Positions 1 to 12,727 of a stretch of DNA of 60,000 nucleotides are shown here, piece by piece. Under the pieces are notes generated by a model. That model was given only the letters and a program-made list of their open reading frames with translations, was not told where the DNA came from and did not search any database. The DNA is from Nymphaea colorata (lineage: Eukaryota > Streptophyta > Magnoliopsida > Nymphaeales > Nymphaeaceae). Location of the stretch: NCBI RefSeq assembly GCF_008831285.2, contig NC_045147.1, positions 18,456,854 through 18,516,853 on the forward strand. Direction: 5' to 3'. The stretch's first letter is position 1; every line of letters begins with the position of its first letter. The position numbers and the translations under genes were made by a program.

Positions 1-131
1 ACAATATTTTTGAAAACTCAAAGAGAGGACTCTATCGGTCCGATCATTCTTCAATCAATAAAGTTCCCATGCATTGTACTTCCTGAGGAAGAGAGACGAT
101 TGCCGCGTCAAATATGTGATGCGCCAGTCTT
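1..131. other. Left edge, nothing identified
   Basis: Short unannotated sequence running off the window edge. Confidence 0.3.
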
Positions 132-195
132 TTGAGCAGAGAGAACGCGATAAGTTGTTTTCAAGTGGGTGAGATTGCAGTGAAAGCCGCAGTTT

Positions 196-478
196 TCCTT
201 CTCCTTGCTTTCAGGTTCAAAGCTGCATCGATGTTCATATATGAGCAGAGCCACCCACAAATTCCAACCAGAGATGTGCCTCCAACACAGACTTGGGTAC
301 AGTATGTTAAACATTTAACTTTGGTTAAGGGAGCAGCTATTAGTGGAGAATCTGGAGATTACAGACAGACAAAAATTAAATTACAGACAAGAACAAGTGT
401 CTACGTCTCTTCTCTTTTCTGTTTTCATCTAATAAGCATTTATACATTAATATGTATATACCCCCAGCTCAAGTATTG
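196..478 (+). other. Possible 3'-terminal exon of a gene entering from the left (unidentified)
   Basis: A plausible acceptor (TTGCTTTCAG) near 213 is followed by an open frame reading FKAASMFIYEQSHPQIPTRD and on to a stop at 478. The first half looks protein-like, the second half (after about 330) is low quality. I do not recognise a family and cannot see an upstream exon. It may be noise. Confidence 0.15.
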
Positions 479-2414
479 AAACCGATGCTCCTCGATCTAA
501 CTTGTTGACAACAAACAAGAAAGCAAGTAAAGGATTTAGAATGCGTGGAAGGAAGCTCCATTTTGGAGGGGCAGCGACTTTTGGCAACAGCGACGTGTGT
601 CTGGTCATTTAGAACATACATGGGTACACGAAGGCGCTCTGGATGCGCAAAGGGACAGGAGTCAGGAGGGTCCTGAAAAGAAAGCAGAAGAAGGTAGAAG
701 GGGTTGCAGGAAAGATTGGGGGAGCAGATCAGCTTTTTAATTCGAGAAGGCCACTATTTTATGCAGAAGACGCCATTATGGTGTCTCTTGCTGTTTAAGA
801 AATTAAAGACTAGAGAGGGAGAGGAGACAGAAGGGGAGGTGGTTGGGAAAGCACTGTCGCCGCGGGCGTCATGGGGGATTGCATGGTCGGTTTGGGGCTT
901 TAAACTATAGGGACATGGCGTCTAAAAAGCGGCGACAAGCGGGCGGCTGCGTCGGACTCATCCTCCCCTTCAACGGAAAAAGCCGTCCACTTAGCCCACC
1001 AACCTCCTTACCATTTTTACTTCTCATTATTATTATTATATTTATTATTAAAGCGAACGGGTAATTAAACATAATCAGATGACTCGAACATGCGCACGAA
1101 CTTGTGTGGTTGTTAGCTGGCAAATTAATTAATTAATTATAACTATTATTGATTTTATTAGAATACTGCATTGCACGTATTCATTTACAAGTCTTAAGTT
1201 TTTCAGTGGAAGTGCGGAACCGCATTTGTATTTGAAACTAATTATTAGGCTTTATTATTATATAATATAATGTGCCATATGGGAGAGTTATTTTTTTTCA
1301 AATCAATGTATTAGTTGATATTTGATTTTTCAAATACATATTAGCAATATGTTTTTCATCAGGAATAACAACAACTTATCTAATTACCATATCATATCCT
1401 TTGTTGCCTAAGTATTTTAAAGCATAGAATGGTTACACAATGTAGCCAGTGCTAAAAGATTAGGACATTGTTTTTTGCTTAAGTGATATTACGTTCATTC
1501 ATTTACAAGTAGACTTGAATTTTTTTCCCCAATTTCTAAAATTCAGTGTTTGGCTTAGTCTTAAAGTTGTTGAAACATTATAAATGACCAAAATATTACT
1601 GAAAATTAATAGTTTGCTGTCGACTTAAAACTCGTACCAACACACAGCTTTTCATAAAAATGAGCATTGCAAATACAATTACTACGTACCTACCCAAATT
1701 GTTCACAAACTTTCACCTTTTCTTAATTCTGCCTTTTCTATACACAGACAAACACGTTCTTTAAGCCCGAAAGGTAGTGTTTTTTAAATGAATCATGCGA
1801 TAGCGTATATGTATGTATACATATATATATATATATACACTGTGTGTACACACATATGTACAGAAAGTGAACTTTTTCGATTGTCTAAATGCTCGAACCT
1901 CTCACACATGCATCCTATATATACACATACACTCACACACATTCAAATTCAAGCTTGATACAATAAGGTTGAATGTGAAACTAGATCATTGATACAAGAA
2001 GGAAACTATTAAATTAGGGTTTCAAAGGTAGCAGGCAGGCAATCAGACTTGCAGGCCCACCACCAATATTCCCTCCCCTTTCCTCCACACCTTTGCCTTC
2101 CAGGTCCTACACTTTCTTTCTCTCCCTCTTTAATTTTATGTTCTTCTTTCTACTTTTCAGTTGCCAACTACCCCTTTTCTTACTTACCCCTTAAGAAACG
2201 CAAAACAAGTATTACTACTAGCTGCTGCCCACTTCATGTTCCTCCCATGAAGCATCTATCTCCCTTCCATGCCTTTCATCCCTTAATTTCCTTCACTTAG
2301 TGTGCACTTCAAGAATGTCCTCTAGTGCTTCCCACTCATTCTTGGTGAGTGGGGAGATCAATGGTGGGGGCACTATTGTCATTGCTATATCGGCCCTTCG
2401 CCCCATTAGCCTGA
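479..2414. other. Intergenic, no gene seen
   Basis: 540-1000 is relatively GC-rich; the remainder is AT-rich, with a (TA) run at about 1819-1837 flanked by TGTGTGTACACAC-type sequence and a run of TTAATTAA words near 1125. No supported gene or RNA. Confidence 0.5.
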
Positions 2415-2583
2415 GTATCGGCCGGTATTATCAACCAGTATCACCCAATCTGACGCTGTATCGGCCGGTATTGTCAACCAGTATCACCCAATCTGACGCC
2501 GTATCGGCTGGTATCGGACTCGTACCAACCAAATGAACCAATATCACCCAATGCGAGGCCGTATCGGTCGATATCAGTATTCT
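2415..2583. repeat. 43-bp TATCGG minisatellite
   Basis: Units start at 2415, 2458, 2501 and 2561 with GTATCGGCYGGTAT, then CAACCAGTATCACCCAAT and CTGACGC. The first two are nearly identical 43-mers, the third carries extra sequence (60 bases), the fourth is partial. GTATCGG/CCGATAC words recur around 29170-29340, 32330-32410 and 47660-47690, which suggests a dispersed family. Confidence 0.85.
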
Positions 2584-3062
2584 TTAACACAAAGAACGTT
2601 TAAACATTACGGATCGAAACCGAATCCGGAAAACCGATACACTCCAGAACCGAATCTGGCGACAGTTCAAGGGTCGGTTTTACCAACAATTGTATCAAGG
2701 CTGTACCCAACATTGGGGCACATGACATCTTAAAAAGGCCACTCATAACATGTTTGTGGCTCAAATTTATCGTTTTTTTCACGCTCTGGTCCCTTGAAAA
2801 GGGGTTTGCTCGTGGCTCTCCAGTCCCATTCTTTATCTTCGTTTCATTCCTTTGCCTTCTTCCTTTTCGTTTCAACAGTAAGCTCACAGGTAATTCGATT
2901 TCTGTCCCGTGAGTCTCAATTCCAGAATTCAAGAGAGAGAGAGAAATGAGTAGAGGGAAGCGGCGGATCCACATGCTGGTGGACTCCTAGAAAGGGTCAT
3001 AATCATGTCTTCCTGTTGGGATGCGGATCTCCTTTCCTCAATCATGAAACCCAACATACAGA

Positions 3063-3109
3063 TCTCTCTCTCTCTCTCTCTCTTTATATATATATATATA
3101 TATATATAT
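3063..3109. repeat. Compound (TC)n(TA)n microsatellite
   Basis: (TC) from 3063 to 3083 followed directly by (TA) from 3085 to 3109. Confidence 0.95.
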
Positions 3110-3559
3110 TGACAAAAGAAAGTTGTAATTTTTCAACTTGCTGACTATGTTTCATAAGCATTTAAAACGAGCAGCTAAAGTTTTTGAGCTCATAAAATTG
3201 TAGGTGCAGAGTGAGAAAACTTGTTCGTACTTTCTTGAGCATGGGGATCCATGTCGGCAATCGATTTTGAATTGCAAGAGGGGAAAAAATTTGTTCACGT
3301 ACACACTAACGAGCAGCTAAAGTGTATTATAATATTGCACACATAATCGGCGAGCACGCGCGCCCCCTTCTTGCTTTCAGGAGAACATCTCGATGGTGTT
3401 GGTGGCTTGGGCGTTTCCATTCCCAAGGGCTCCGGCCAAGTAACGCAATTTCTAGCGATGCAATCAATGACTGGAGTCAACAGCAGGGGACAAGATCTAG
3501 TGGCTCGGAACAGGAATGTTTTAGACAGAACCCTCTATTTACAGCTCTCCGGCACAAGC

Positions 3560-3621
3560 TTTACAGATGTAAAAGAGGCCAGATTTCTATGTTTACAGAC
3601 GTAAGAAGGGCCGGATTTCTA
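3560..3621. repeat. Short tandem duplication, 32-base step
   Basis: TTTACAGATGTAAAAGAGGC at 3560 recurs at 3592 as TTTACAGACGTAAGAAGGGC; both continue to GATTTCTA. Five mismatches in 30. Confidence 0.8.
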
Positions 3622-5820
3622 GAAGCTGTGGGAGAGAGCGTAGAGTTTGCAATCTCTTTATGGTTGAGGGAATAGAAGAAAGAGCAGCTGAAAAGTTTTC
3701 AGAGTAGAAGGAAAGATCAGAAAAATCAGTCTCAGTTCGTTTGCATTCAAGTACAAAGCAAAGGTTGCTTTCGTTAGACACCGCATGTTGATGGATGGAC
3801 GATGGCCCGTTAGCTGAAATTTGCAGCTAAAATTTGTTCACATGCCTTCACGTGCACTGGGGTAGACAATCAAAAGGTAGTAAAAATGTTAAAAGAACTT
3901 CAAATCAAAACAGCTCACTCTCAAAAAACGCTACTGCAAGAGTCTGGCCTACAGCCAAAAGGAATTGATATACAGAAAATATTAAGATAGTAAGAGGCAC
4001 GAGTGCTTGACCAGAATAACCATGTAAGATGTGATGGAGAGATTTCCACATGCATACACAGAAAGAAGATGCTCTAAAACATGATCTTGTTCATGCTAAA
4101 TCATTGAATTAATACTTTAACTATATCGGAAGCGTACTTGAATATCTAAACAACCGGACGGTGAAATCGCAGTAGGATCTTCTAGGAACTGTACGGAACA
4201 CGTGCGGGTTTTCTCAGATAGGTAATAGACAACCCTAAAAAGCGATATTTCAAGCAACCGTGCACGACCCCATGAATCACTACCCTTTTATATTATGAGC
4301 AATTACAGATTCAATCCATAAAAAAATTCATAATTACGGATAAGTATCTATACATTATAAATTGTCTCATACAATATAAAATGACATGATATTATAAAAC
4401 GCAATCACTTAACCAAATATTTATATTAAGATAGTCATAATGTCTAAAATTCATCAGGTCCACCAAATGATCCTTACGTTCCTGATTGGGAGGTCATTAG
4501 TTACCAAAATCTGGTTAGAAAGTCTTTTGATGGACATTAGATCCATGCGCAACATACTTCAGACCCTGCAATAAGCATCTTCTTCCACTTCCACCTGTTT
4601 TGGTTGGAAATGACTCTAATCATACCCGTTATGGCATCACTCCAGCATTCCAAAACTCAATCCGAAACTTCCTCTTGCGAGAGCTCCCGACGAAAAGGCA
4701 GGACAAACTTACTGCCATCTTCAAAACAGATGGCAGAAGCCACTTTCCACTCTCTCCTGCTCCCCTGTGGAGACGATCTCAACACACGTGAAAGGAGAAG
4801 GTGAAAACAAAAGTGAAAAGCGACCAGCCACACTTATACAATACGTGATTGGCAGGAATTAAAGCCGTGAGGGACGGGAAGTTCCGTGAGGGAAACGAAA
4901 GAAAAACGCGCAACTTTCATCCCCAGTGTCTTCATTTCTCATGTTCTAGTATCTCCGAGCTCGTAGTTTTATCAACAAAGAAGATGCTTCGGTCCAAGAT
5001 TTGGAAGAGATTGCAGAGGTTATATTTAAAGTTTAGCAACGTTAATCGTTCAATTTTCTTATCGGGAGCACAGAGTAAAGTGTAACAGCAGTGTTGAAGG
5101 TCGGGGCAACTTCAACTCATCCTAGAACGAGACAGCAAAATCGTTTGACTCATTTTAATTTGGTAATTTTAAATTGTGTGGCTAGTAGGAGAGGCCAAAA
5201 TGGTATTACATATAAGCTTGATGTGCTTGGTTTTACGATTGAAACTAGCATTTGTATAAACGTTCACATTGGTTCCTCCGTGGTTTGCAAGGTGAAGCCA
5301 CTCCCTTGCACCTGCCCCCAAGGTCCAAGATTGCTTGAGGACCTTGGTAACTTCAAGAACTTGGTAGTCAGTTTTATACTACACCATTTAACTCGATGAT
5401 CATATATGCCGCCATTTATAGTCTACAGGAGTAGCACTTACACAATTAAACTAAGAACCACATCCTTAACACGATACTTAGGACAACCAGCTATGCCGCA
5501 CCCCCTCCAGGCTCCCCTTCTCTTCGACTTGTACATCTATATGTAAGCTGGTCAACCTCTCTCACCGTCACTTCACCAAGGCGAATCTGAATTAGGTAGA
5601 GAGCATTTCTGACCGCCTGACCGATTCAACCGAATTACGTCCGATCTTTTTTCCTTTTTTTTTTTTTCATTCTAACTTCAACGTTAAATTAGACGGCCTC
5701 AAATTTAGAAGCTAAATGAAATCACAGAAATCCAGTATGTACATTAGATATTGAATCGTATAATCCCTTAAATTTTGATCAACTTAAAACAATTGATTTT
5801 AAAAGCTTTTATAAAATCAA

Positions 5821-5825
<5 letters not shown>

Positions 5826-5868
<43 letters not shown>
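5826..5868. repeat. (GA)n microsatellite, 43 bases
   Basis: Uninterrupted GA dinucleotides. Confidence 0.97.
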
Positions 5869-5869
<1 letters not shown>

Positions 5870-6085
5870 ACTATGTAACAACTCTGCCTCTCATTAATGC
5901 GCAATATACATCGAACGCATGAGAAAATTAAAAAGTTTTCATCCTTTCAACTTTTTGTAGAAGTTAGGATTCAATACACACACACATAATGGACACACAC
6001 AAAATGGTGTTGCCAACCTTCCGATTCAAGTGTACCAGGTTATGCCAATTTGAAATCTGGTCCAAGAGGTCCCTTTGCAAGCAAT

Positions 6086-6266
6086 GGTGGAGTCGCATAT
6101 AAGCTGATGTGGGCAGTTACACACACTAGCTTCTCAATTTTCTTTCATTTTTTTTATGTTAAAGATCATTTAATATTTAGTTTGTTATACATGTAAGTGC
6201 CCCTTCAGCTATGATTTTATACATGTGAATTAGTGTTCCTCCAAAACATTTTTTTGGCTCCGCCAC
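6086..6266 (+). mobile_element. Small dispersed element, copy 1 (GGTGGAGTC...GGCTCCGCCAC)
   Basis: Begins GGTGGAGTCGC and ends TTGGCTCCGCCAC, which are imperfect inverted repeats. The last third (TTAGTGTTCCTCC followed by a T-rich stretch and GGCTCCGCCAC) aligns with the element at 33145-33336. Non-coding. Confidence 0.55.
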
Positions 6267-6511
6267 TTTTTGTAGATAATTCTTGAAAAATTATGTTTTG
6301 TACGTGATCATCTAATCCAGGCAATATTAAAAAAGTTACTTGAATACATTTCTTTTTGTATAAACAAAAAAAGGGAAATCAGGTTATCTTTTTCTTATTT
6401 CAGCCAAATAATAGCAGCTACCACTGTCATGGTACTCTTAAGAAGAAATGAACTGAACAGACAAAATTGGAGATTGATTTTGCACAACACTGGTCGGAAC
6501 AAATGTATCAT

Positions 6512-9500
6512 TTACAGACGTGCATATCTGGCCAAGTAACTAGATATTTCTGCAGCGCCCTCGTAGGCACCTTCAACGCATCGGCCCAAGGCCACACCTG
6601 ATACATAGTTTCCGCCAAGAAAAAGACCATGAAAGCCACCTTCTCTAAGCGCAGCTTTTGCAGCTTCGAGATGATCAAGATGACCGATCATAAACTGGGG
6701 AATAGCTTGTGGCCAGACCCTCACACCAACCACAAGTGGATCCTTTGCATCCTGCCTTATGAGCATTTTTTTGAGATCTCGATCTACACTCTCGACAAGC
6801 TCACCTTCGCTCTGAAGTCACATAAACAGAAAACAATACATGAATTTGGCTATACAAACATTATCCAGCGCAACTAGTTCATTTAAAGACAGTACAATGG
6901 GTGTAGCATCGCAGGAATAGTACCGCACACAGGATTTAACCAAAGGTCAGAAGAATCTAGGAGATGATAATCCTGACATTACCGTTGGTTCAACATCATG
7001 TTATATAATATGAAGACATCATTAGTAAATAGGAAAAAAAAAACTTTGGTTTAAGGTGGCCCAAAATTTTATACACTTTTTTTTTGTCAATCTTAGCTCA
7101 TGATGATCAAAAGTCTAAAAGTATGTACCTTGGATAGAATTCCAGTGTTTGTCGCACCTCCAATGTAGTTAAGAAGCAGAACACGCCCTGGAGGTGCTCG
7201 ACCAGGAAAGAGTGATGAACTGTATATGGTACCTGCACCAGCAGCAACAAATGGGTAATTTCATTATTATTGCATCAGTAGTTAAAGAATGGAGAAGCCA
7301 AACAAATAAGACAAAATTTCACTTTTGTTCTCTGGCATGTATTTCTATAAACTAGTGATGATTCAGGGGTACGTATAGCCAGCCAAAGGCACAGAGCGTT
7401 CCTCAAACTTCATCTGCTTTCTATATGGACAAGTATTAACAATCATGATGCCCATGACGAGGACCATAGTCAGCAAATCATGAGCAGTGAGCATGCCTAG
7501 CACAAAGGTGTGAAAAGTAAGCTACCAGTAAAATAGTAAAGATATGCACAGGAAGAGTTAACAACTATGTGATCCCTAACATGCCTGAAGGGCATGGATA
7601 CTCGACTAAGTGGATTGTTGAGAATTTGCTTGGTTGCAGTGGGCAGCTGTAGTAACATTAGTTGCCCACCTTCAAAATAACACTTCATTCTTTGGAGGAT
7701 TTCCTGAACACACTTAAGAGAAAATGCACAAGTAATGTATATGATCAGGCTATTGTCCACATATGGCAGCAATACAAATTAATAAGTCCTCAACAGACAG
7801 ACACGGCCCTTTCAGAAGTTCCACTCAGAAAACCAAACACCTTATACAAGCTAGTTATAATTTTTGCTTGTCTCTGCATTAAAAGAAAGTGCAATAGTGC
7901 AAAATGGTGACCTGTCCAGGGTCAGGAAGAACATATCTCCAAGAAAAAGAAACAAGAAAGAACTGAATAACATCAGTAAAACAATTCATAAACATGCCTT
8001 GAGAAACTTTACCAACTTGATACACAATACACAAGCAAAAAACAAGAAAATTAAATAAGAGATATATTGAATTCCTTAAATGATGCCTATTAGTGATAAT
8101 TCACAAGGGTAGAAAAACTTTACCTAAAGTCTCTACTCCCTGACTACGTGGGTGCAACTGACCAAACCCCTTAAGTTCACCATCTACCAAACACTCCTTT
8201 CGGATTGCAGCATCTGGATATGATAATGTAACAGCTGCAACCGGTGGATAGTAAAACTTTGAGAGTGCATCTGCAGCAGCAGCCTGGAAATGAACACAAG
8301 GGAACAGGTTCAGCTAAAGTTTACTACAAGAAAACAAGATATGTGCGTATGGCACAGAAAGTAATTAACGGATTGAAGTAATTTCTAGTCTAGATAAAAT
8401 AAATCACTTAAATTTATGGTGACCAGCATAACAAACACTATCAACATCGTGATTCCCAAGAGAATCATTTCTCAAAATTCAGCCATTTTTGGAAGCATAA
8501 AACTTCAAGTTCATACAAAAGAAAATTTCCGAACTACAGCATTAGCACCAACAAACTACTGTTTTTTTTTCAAATAATAAATCACTCTGACAACTGTTCA
8601 ATAGAATCTACCTGTTAATATATCTTTTGCAAAAAAAACATCTATCCACTCATTTTCTGTGACCAACATTTTTAAATGCCAAAAAGTTTCAAATTTTCAC
8701 AAAGAACATTAAAAACAACTACAACAATAGTATAATAACAGGATCTTATTGTTAAATATCAAATCATTATCACTGGTTGGTGTGTGTATGTGTGGCCTGA
8801 CTCCATTTCCCTTCACCATCCAGCACATCCCCAAAACACAAATTTGCTGACAAATAGACATACCATTTGATTGAAAATGTCTTCATACTGCCAGAAAACA
8901 ACAATCATATCACCCATGCAAAGCAGATAGTAACAACCAAAGCACCATATACGCCAACACCAAAAACAGGACTTCCGTATATTGAGACAACAATATCCAA
9001 AAGTACCAAAATTTAGATAGACAAAAATAAAAAAGTAAGATGGAAAAACATGATCACACCTATATCCTGGTACTTGTGACAAAAGACTTACAGATAGAGG
9101 ATGTAGAATGCCACTTGCAACATAGGATGGCACAGTGAGAATGACACTTTTGGTCTGGAGAGAAGTTGGCCCATTTGGTGTTTCATATGATAAAATATAG
9201 CCTCTCCCATCCAACCTTCTAATGCTCAATAATTTCCAAGAGGTCTTGACCTTTGCACCTAACCTAAACATAATATTAAGAACCATCATTAGTTTAAGCT
9301 GCACAGGTAAAACAAAAAGTATAGGTCATTGACAATAGATAGTTTAAGAATATTTCTACATTCATCATAAATTATTCCAGCAGCCTGCCTACAAAATTTT
9401 GGTTTTCAGAAATTGGAACGTAAGATCTTTAAAGAACTAGATGTCACCCGATTAGGTGGTGACATAACCAAGAACTAGCACCTAAAACGAAGTTCTCTGC

Positions 9501-12500
9501 TACTCCAAGGCAAAAGTATGCATGAAACCTCAAGTTAAGTGCTTGAATCTATAGTTACCTCTTAGAAATGGCATTGGGCAACATACTAAGTCCTTTTCTG
9601 AAAGATCCAACTGTCTGGCCCTTCGGCTTAGGTAAGCGTCTGAATATGAAGTGAATATTAACATAACTGCACATTAATACAACTAAGAAGAAAAATAAAT
9701 CAAATCACAACAATCTAGCATATCATTACGGATCTCGAGGAGGTGGAGGATTTTTTCTCCTCTCTTGAATAGCTTTAAAGGTACCGCCAATTATACTACC
9801 GCCATTCTGCTCCAGTTTCCAAACCTTTCCAAAGGCTGCTTTCATGCTAAGTTTTGCAGGATTCCCAGCATAGACACCTACATGGAGATGCATGTCAAAG
9901 GAAGAACAGGCAGATGATTTTCAATTCAAGGGCATAATTTCATGCAGCTTTAAAAACTAACCAGAAAAAAAAAAATTATATCAGACATGTTGCTATAGGT
10001 GAATTTGTTCAGATGGGTCTTCACCAGCTTTTATTGCCCTTTACATGTAGCTTGCAGTTTTAAATGTGTTTCATGGCCTAAAACTGTGAACCTACTTTTA
10101 TGGACAAAATTGCTTCACCACTGCAGCTGAGTAGTTCCGTTTTCTGGAAATAAGAGATATGCTGGACAATAAGCTGAGTAAAACTTGAGCAATGCCGTTG
10201 ACAATATGCTCAAGCTCAACATCTCAAACTAAATACCTCGTCAGCACATTTAAAAGAGAGAAAAGAAAGGCTTCTAGGCAAGGAAGCTTGATCTCCAATA
10301 CCAAGATACTTAGTTCATAGAAAGAGAAGTCTCTGTACAATTATTGTTGTGTTGTTATTGGAATAAATTCAGTATCTTAATTCTAAAATCCTAAAAAAGA
10401 TTTTTGAGGGTTACTTGCAGCAACTCAGAACTTCGTTAAAAAAACAAGGAAGAAAATAGTCAAGCAAGCAAGAGAAAATAATAAATATATAAAATGTTTA
10501 ACACAAAAATGCATGTCAAAGATGGAAGTTTTCCACCTTTGTTTGCTACATGATCTTTGTAACCCTAATCAAGGATGACAAATGAAGGCACTGAGAAGAC
10601 CTGAGTTTCAAACGGTGCCTCATAAGAAGCATCATACTAAACACCAAATTACTGGGACACTGTAATCATCTAAAAATATGTAATGCCTATTTTCCTAATA
10701 GACCCTCGCGCATAACTAACCACTCATACCCTTCCATTCAAACCTATGCTCACAAAGGTGCAGCTTGTTATTGAGAAGACGACAACCAACTCTTCACAAT
10801 CTTTTCACAAAGACATCAGTCAGTAACATCCATCAAGTGACAATTCAATTTGAAACTTTTCAAGTTCTATTCCATGATGGCCCATCTCAAACTTCTCATG
10901 GAAAGTGGGCTACTTACCAACATGGAGGCACTTCTACTTCATAACCTGTGGTGCATATAGTGCCTTCTTGACAGATGTGCTCATCAAGTTTTACATCAAT
11001 ACCACTTGTAAGGTTCAGTCAGCAAGCACCTTGTATCATGTTTCTAGAACTTTTCAATAATTTGTTTTAGTTTCCCCGTAGAAATATAAAACATCTTTGA
11101 GATTGAACTCTAGCACTGAAGTCTGTTGCTCAATTATCATTATGAGTATCAGATAGCAGACTGCATTTACTTTCCGGAGTTGTTCTCATGATATGTAAGG
11201 TCATCAGGGGTTGCTTCATTTAACATGACACTTTTTTAATGCTACCATGATACCATCTGAGTAAGGTGTGAGGTGCATTTATTGAAAATTTTGTGTCTCC
11301 TGCATATCACATACAGGTGAATCACGGTAAGACAATGAAGCCATACTGGATAGATTCTCTGCTTATGCAGGCAACCTTCCTCATCGGTTGACAATCTTTT
11401 CCTCGTAGAGAAGGATGAACCTCACAGCAGCATATGGTACAAGAAGCAATGCCAATAAGTGACTCCATAATTTCACAAAAGAAGCCACAGGAAGGTAATA
11501 GAAATGAAGAGCCTTATAGAAATCATTATAATAAGTGAAAGGCAGGATAAAATTTAGTTCAAACCTGAACAGAAGGGTTCTATCAGGCGTTCAAAAACTT
11601 CATCACCAAGATTACGACGAACAAAATCCTCAACGGATTCTTCACGACCCTAGCTTTTGCCAAACCTTTAGCCATTAAAGTCACTCCACGACAGGAGAAA
11701 GAAGAAAGACAAAGAAAAAGATGCTACCAAACATGTAAATTTCTTTTTCATACTACCAAGTCAAAAAGAGGTAGGAAAGAAACAGGAGTACAAACCGGCG
11801 GAGGTGGTCGAAGCCCAATCGCACCAAAACCAGCCCGTAGTTTCCCACCAAAGCTCATCAAGTCAAAGAAAGGCAAATCAAGAGGACTTGCAGGCACTGG
11901 TCTCAGCCTTCCACCCCATAACACAAAACGTGGAGCATTCGGATCACCCAAGACAAGATCATCCTTCAGTCCACTATCAACCTACGAAACATGCGTTAGC
12001 GACAAATGTGTGAGATGGCCATAAGCAAACTAGAATTTGAATGAATGTTCATTTCAGCAAGTACAATTGACCATAAAAGACCAGAATTCCTCCATTCCTT
12101 CAGTCACATTCATGAATGCTCGAATTTCCAGCTTTATAAGTATAAAAAAGAAGAGTTTAAATGTCAATAATTCGTGATTTCATCAACCTTTCTTTATTTC
12201 AGTAGGTCAAATCCCCATGTGATTTCATCTACATCAAAGTATGAGAAAGGAGAATAAGAAGAAGGGAACGAAAAAAGTATTCGAGTCTACCGCCATGGTT
12301 AGCATAGCATCATTGGGCTGGAAACTGTTGGGACCCTCTTCCCACAGATACCCGTCCCTCTCAACCGTCGTTATGTTGCCTCCGACTCGCTCCCTCGCCT
12401 CCGTCACGATGACGCTGCCAACGGCATCCCGATGCTTCGTCGCAAGAGCCTGGGCGATACACAGCCCGCTGATCCCCCTCCGACCACCACGCAGTCCAGC

Positions 12501-12727
12501 AATTCGCCCGACGAAACGTCCGACGGGGAAGCGGATACGAACGATTCCCTCGTGGCGGAGCAGCGAACCCTAGCTCCACATTTCCTGCGCAGGAGAAGGA
12601 CCGAGGAATGCGCCTTCGGGAGAGAGGAAGAAGGGAGAACGCCGGAGAGCGGGAGGACTCCGGCAACCAGGCCGGATGATTGGACGGAAATTGTGAACCC
12701 CGGCGGCATGGCCAGACCGACGAGCAT
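6512..12727 (-). CDS. PPOX1: Protoporphyrinogen IX oxidase, plastid form (PPOX1), nine exons, one apparent frameshift
   Basis: Oxidises protoporphyrinogen IX to protoporphyrin IX in the plastid, the last step shared by chlorophyll and haem synthesis; FAD enzyme. Exons (minus strand): 12291-12727, 11796-11981, 11565-11649, 9730-9877, 9559-9639, 9092-9263, 8124-8283, 7129-7232, 6512-6811. All eight introns are GT-AG and every junction keeps frame. Seen: Ser/Arg-rich transit-like N-terminus, LDCVVVGGG then [14 protein letters not shown] (FAD GxGxxG loop), family blocks [71 protein letters not shown]-terminal block [20 protein letters not shown]. Repairing the one missing base gives about 557 residues, the usual plant size. 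The start is the first in-frame ATG; an upstream in-frame stop precedes it. Exon 1 is GC-rich, introns AT-rich. Head-to-head with ASY3. Otherwise intact, so a functional gene is likely. Confidence 0.95.
9878..11564 (-). other. PPOX1 intron 3, the longest, with a possible decayed Copia-like fragment
   Basis: The intron is about 1.7 kb, much larger than the others. On the minus strand around 10740-10930, conceptual translation gives scattered pieces such as TDVFVKRL followed by NNKLHLC, and FHEKFE upstream. They recall the end of a Copia RNase H domain (the usual pattern is ADIFTK...NKLG). Frames change and stops occur, so at most a fossil. The identification is weak. Confidence 0.25.
12474..12478 (-). 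other. PPOX1: Single-base frameshift in PPOX1 exon 1 (short G run)
   Basis: The coding strand has GGA followed by five G and then ATCAGC. The upstream frame reads DCVVVGGG and the continuation ISGLCIAQ lies in the next frame; six G would join them. As written, the upstream frame runs to a stop near 12404. The downstream frame is the one that meets exon 2 in phase. The break falls in a homopolymer inside the essential FAD-binding loop. Confidence 0.9.

Larger units (their letters stand above)
2584..6085. other. Intergenic, no recognised gene
   Basis: Several open frames of 60-117 codons on both strands (for example near 3322-3675 and 5091-5399) overlap one another and resemble no family I know. 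Contains CACGTG at 4199 and 4786 but no gene beside them. Holds the simple repeats listed separately. Confidence 0.5.

Noticed and set aside
4199-4791. CACGTG G-box words
   Set aside because: No gene start lies next to them, and single hexamers occur by chance at this frequency.
8813-9304. 163-codon open frame on the minus strand
   Set aside because: Its first half is PPOX1 exon 6 and the rest is read-through into intron 6; it is not a separate gene.
12361-12666. Open frame in another frame of PPOX1 exon 1
   Set aside because: Shadow of GC-rich coding DNA; the peptide does not match PPOX and the true frames lie either side of the one-base break.
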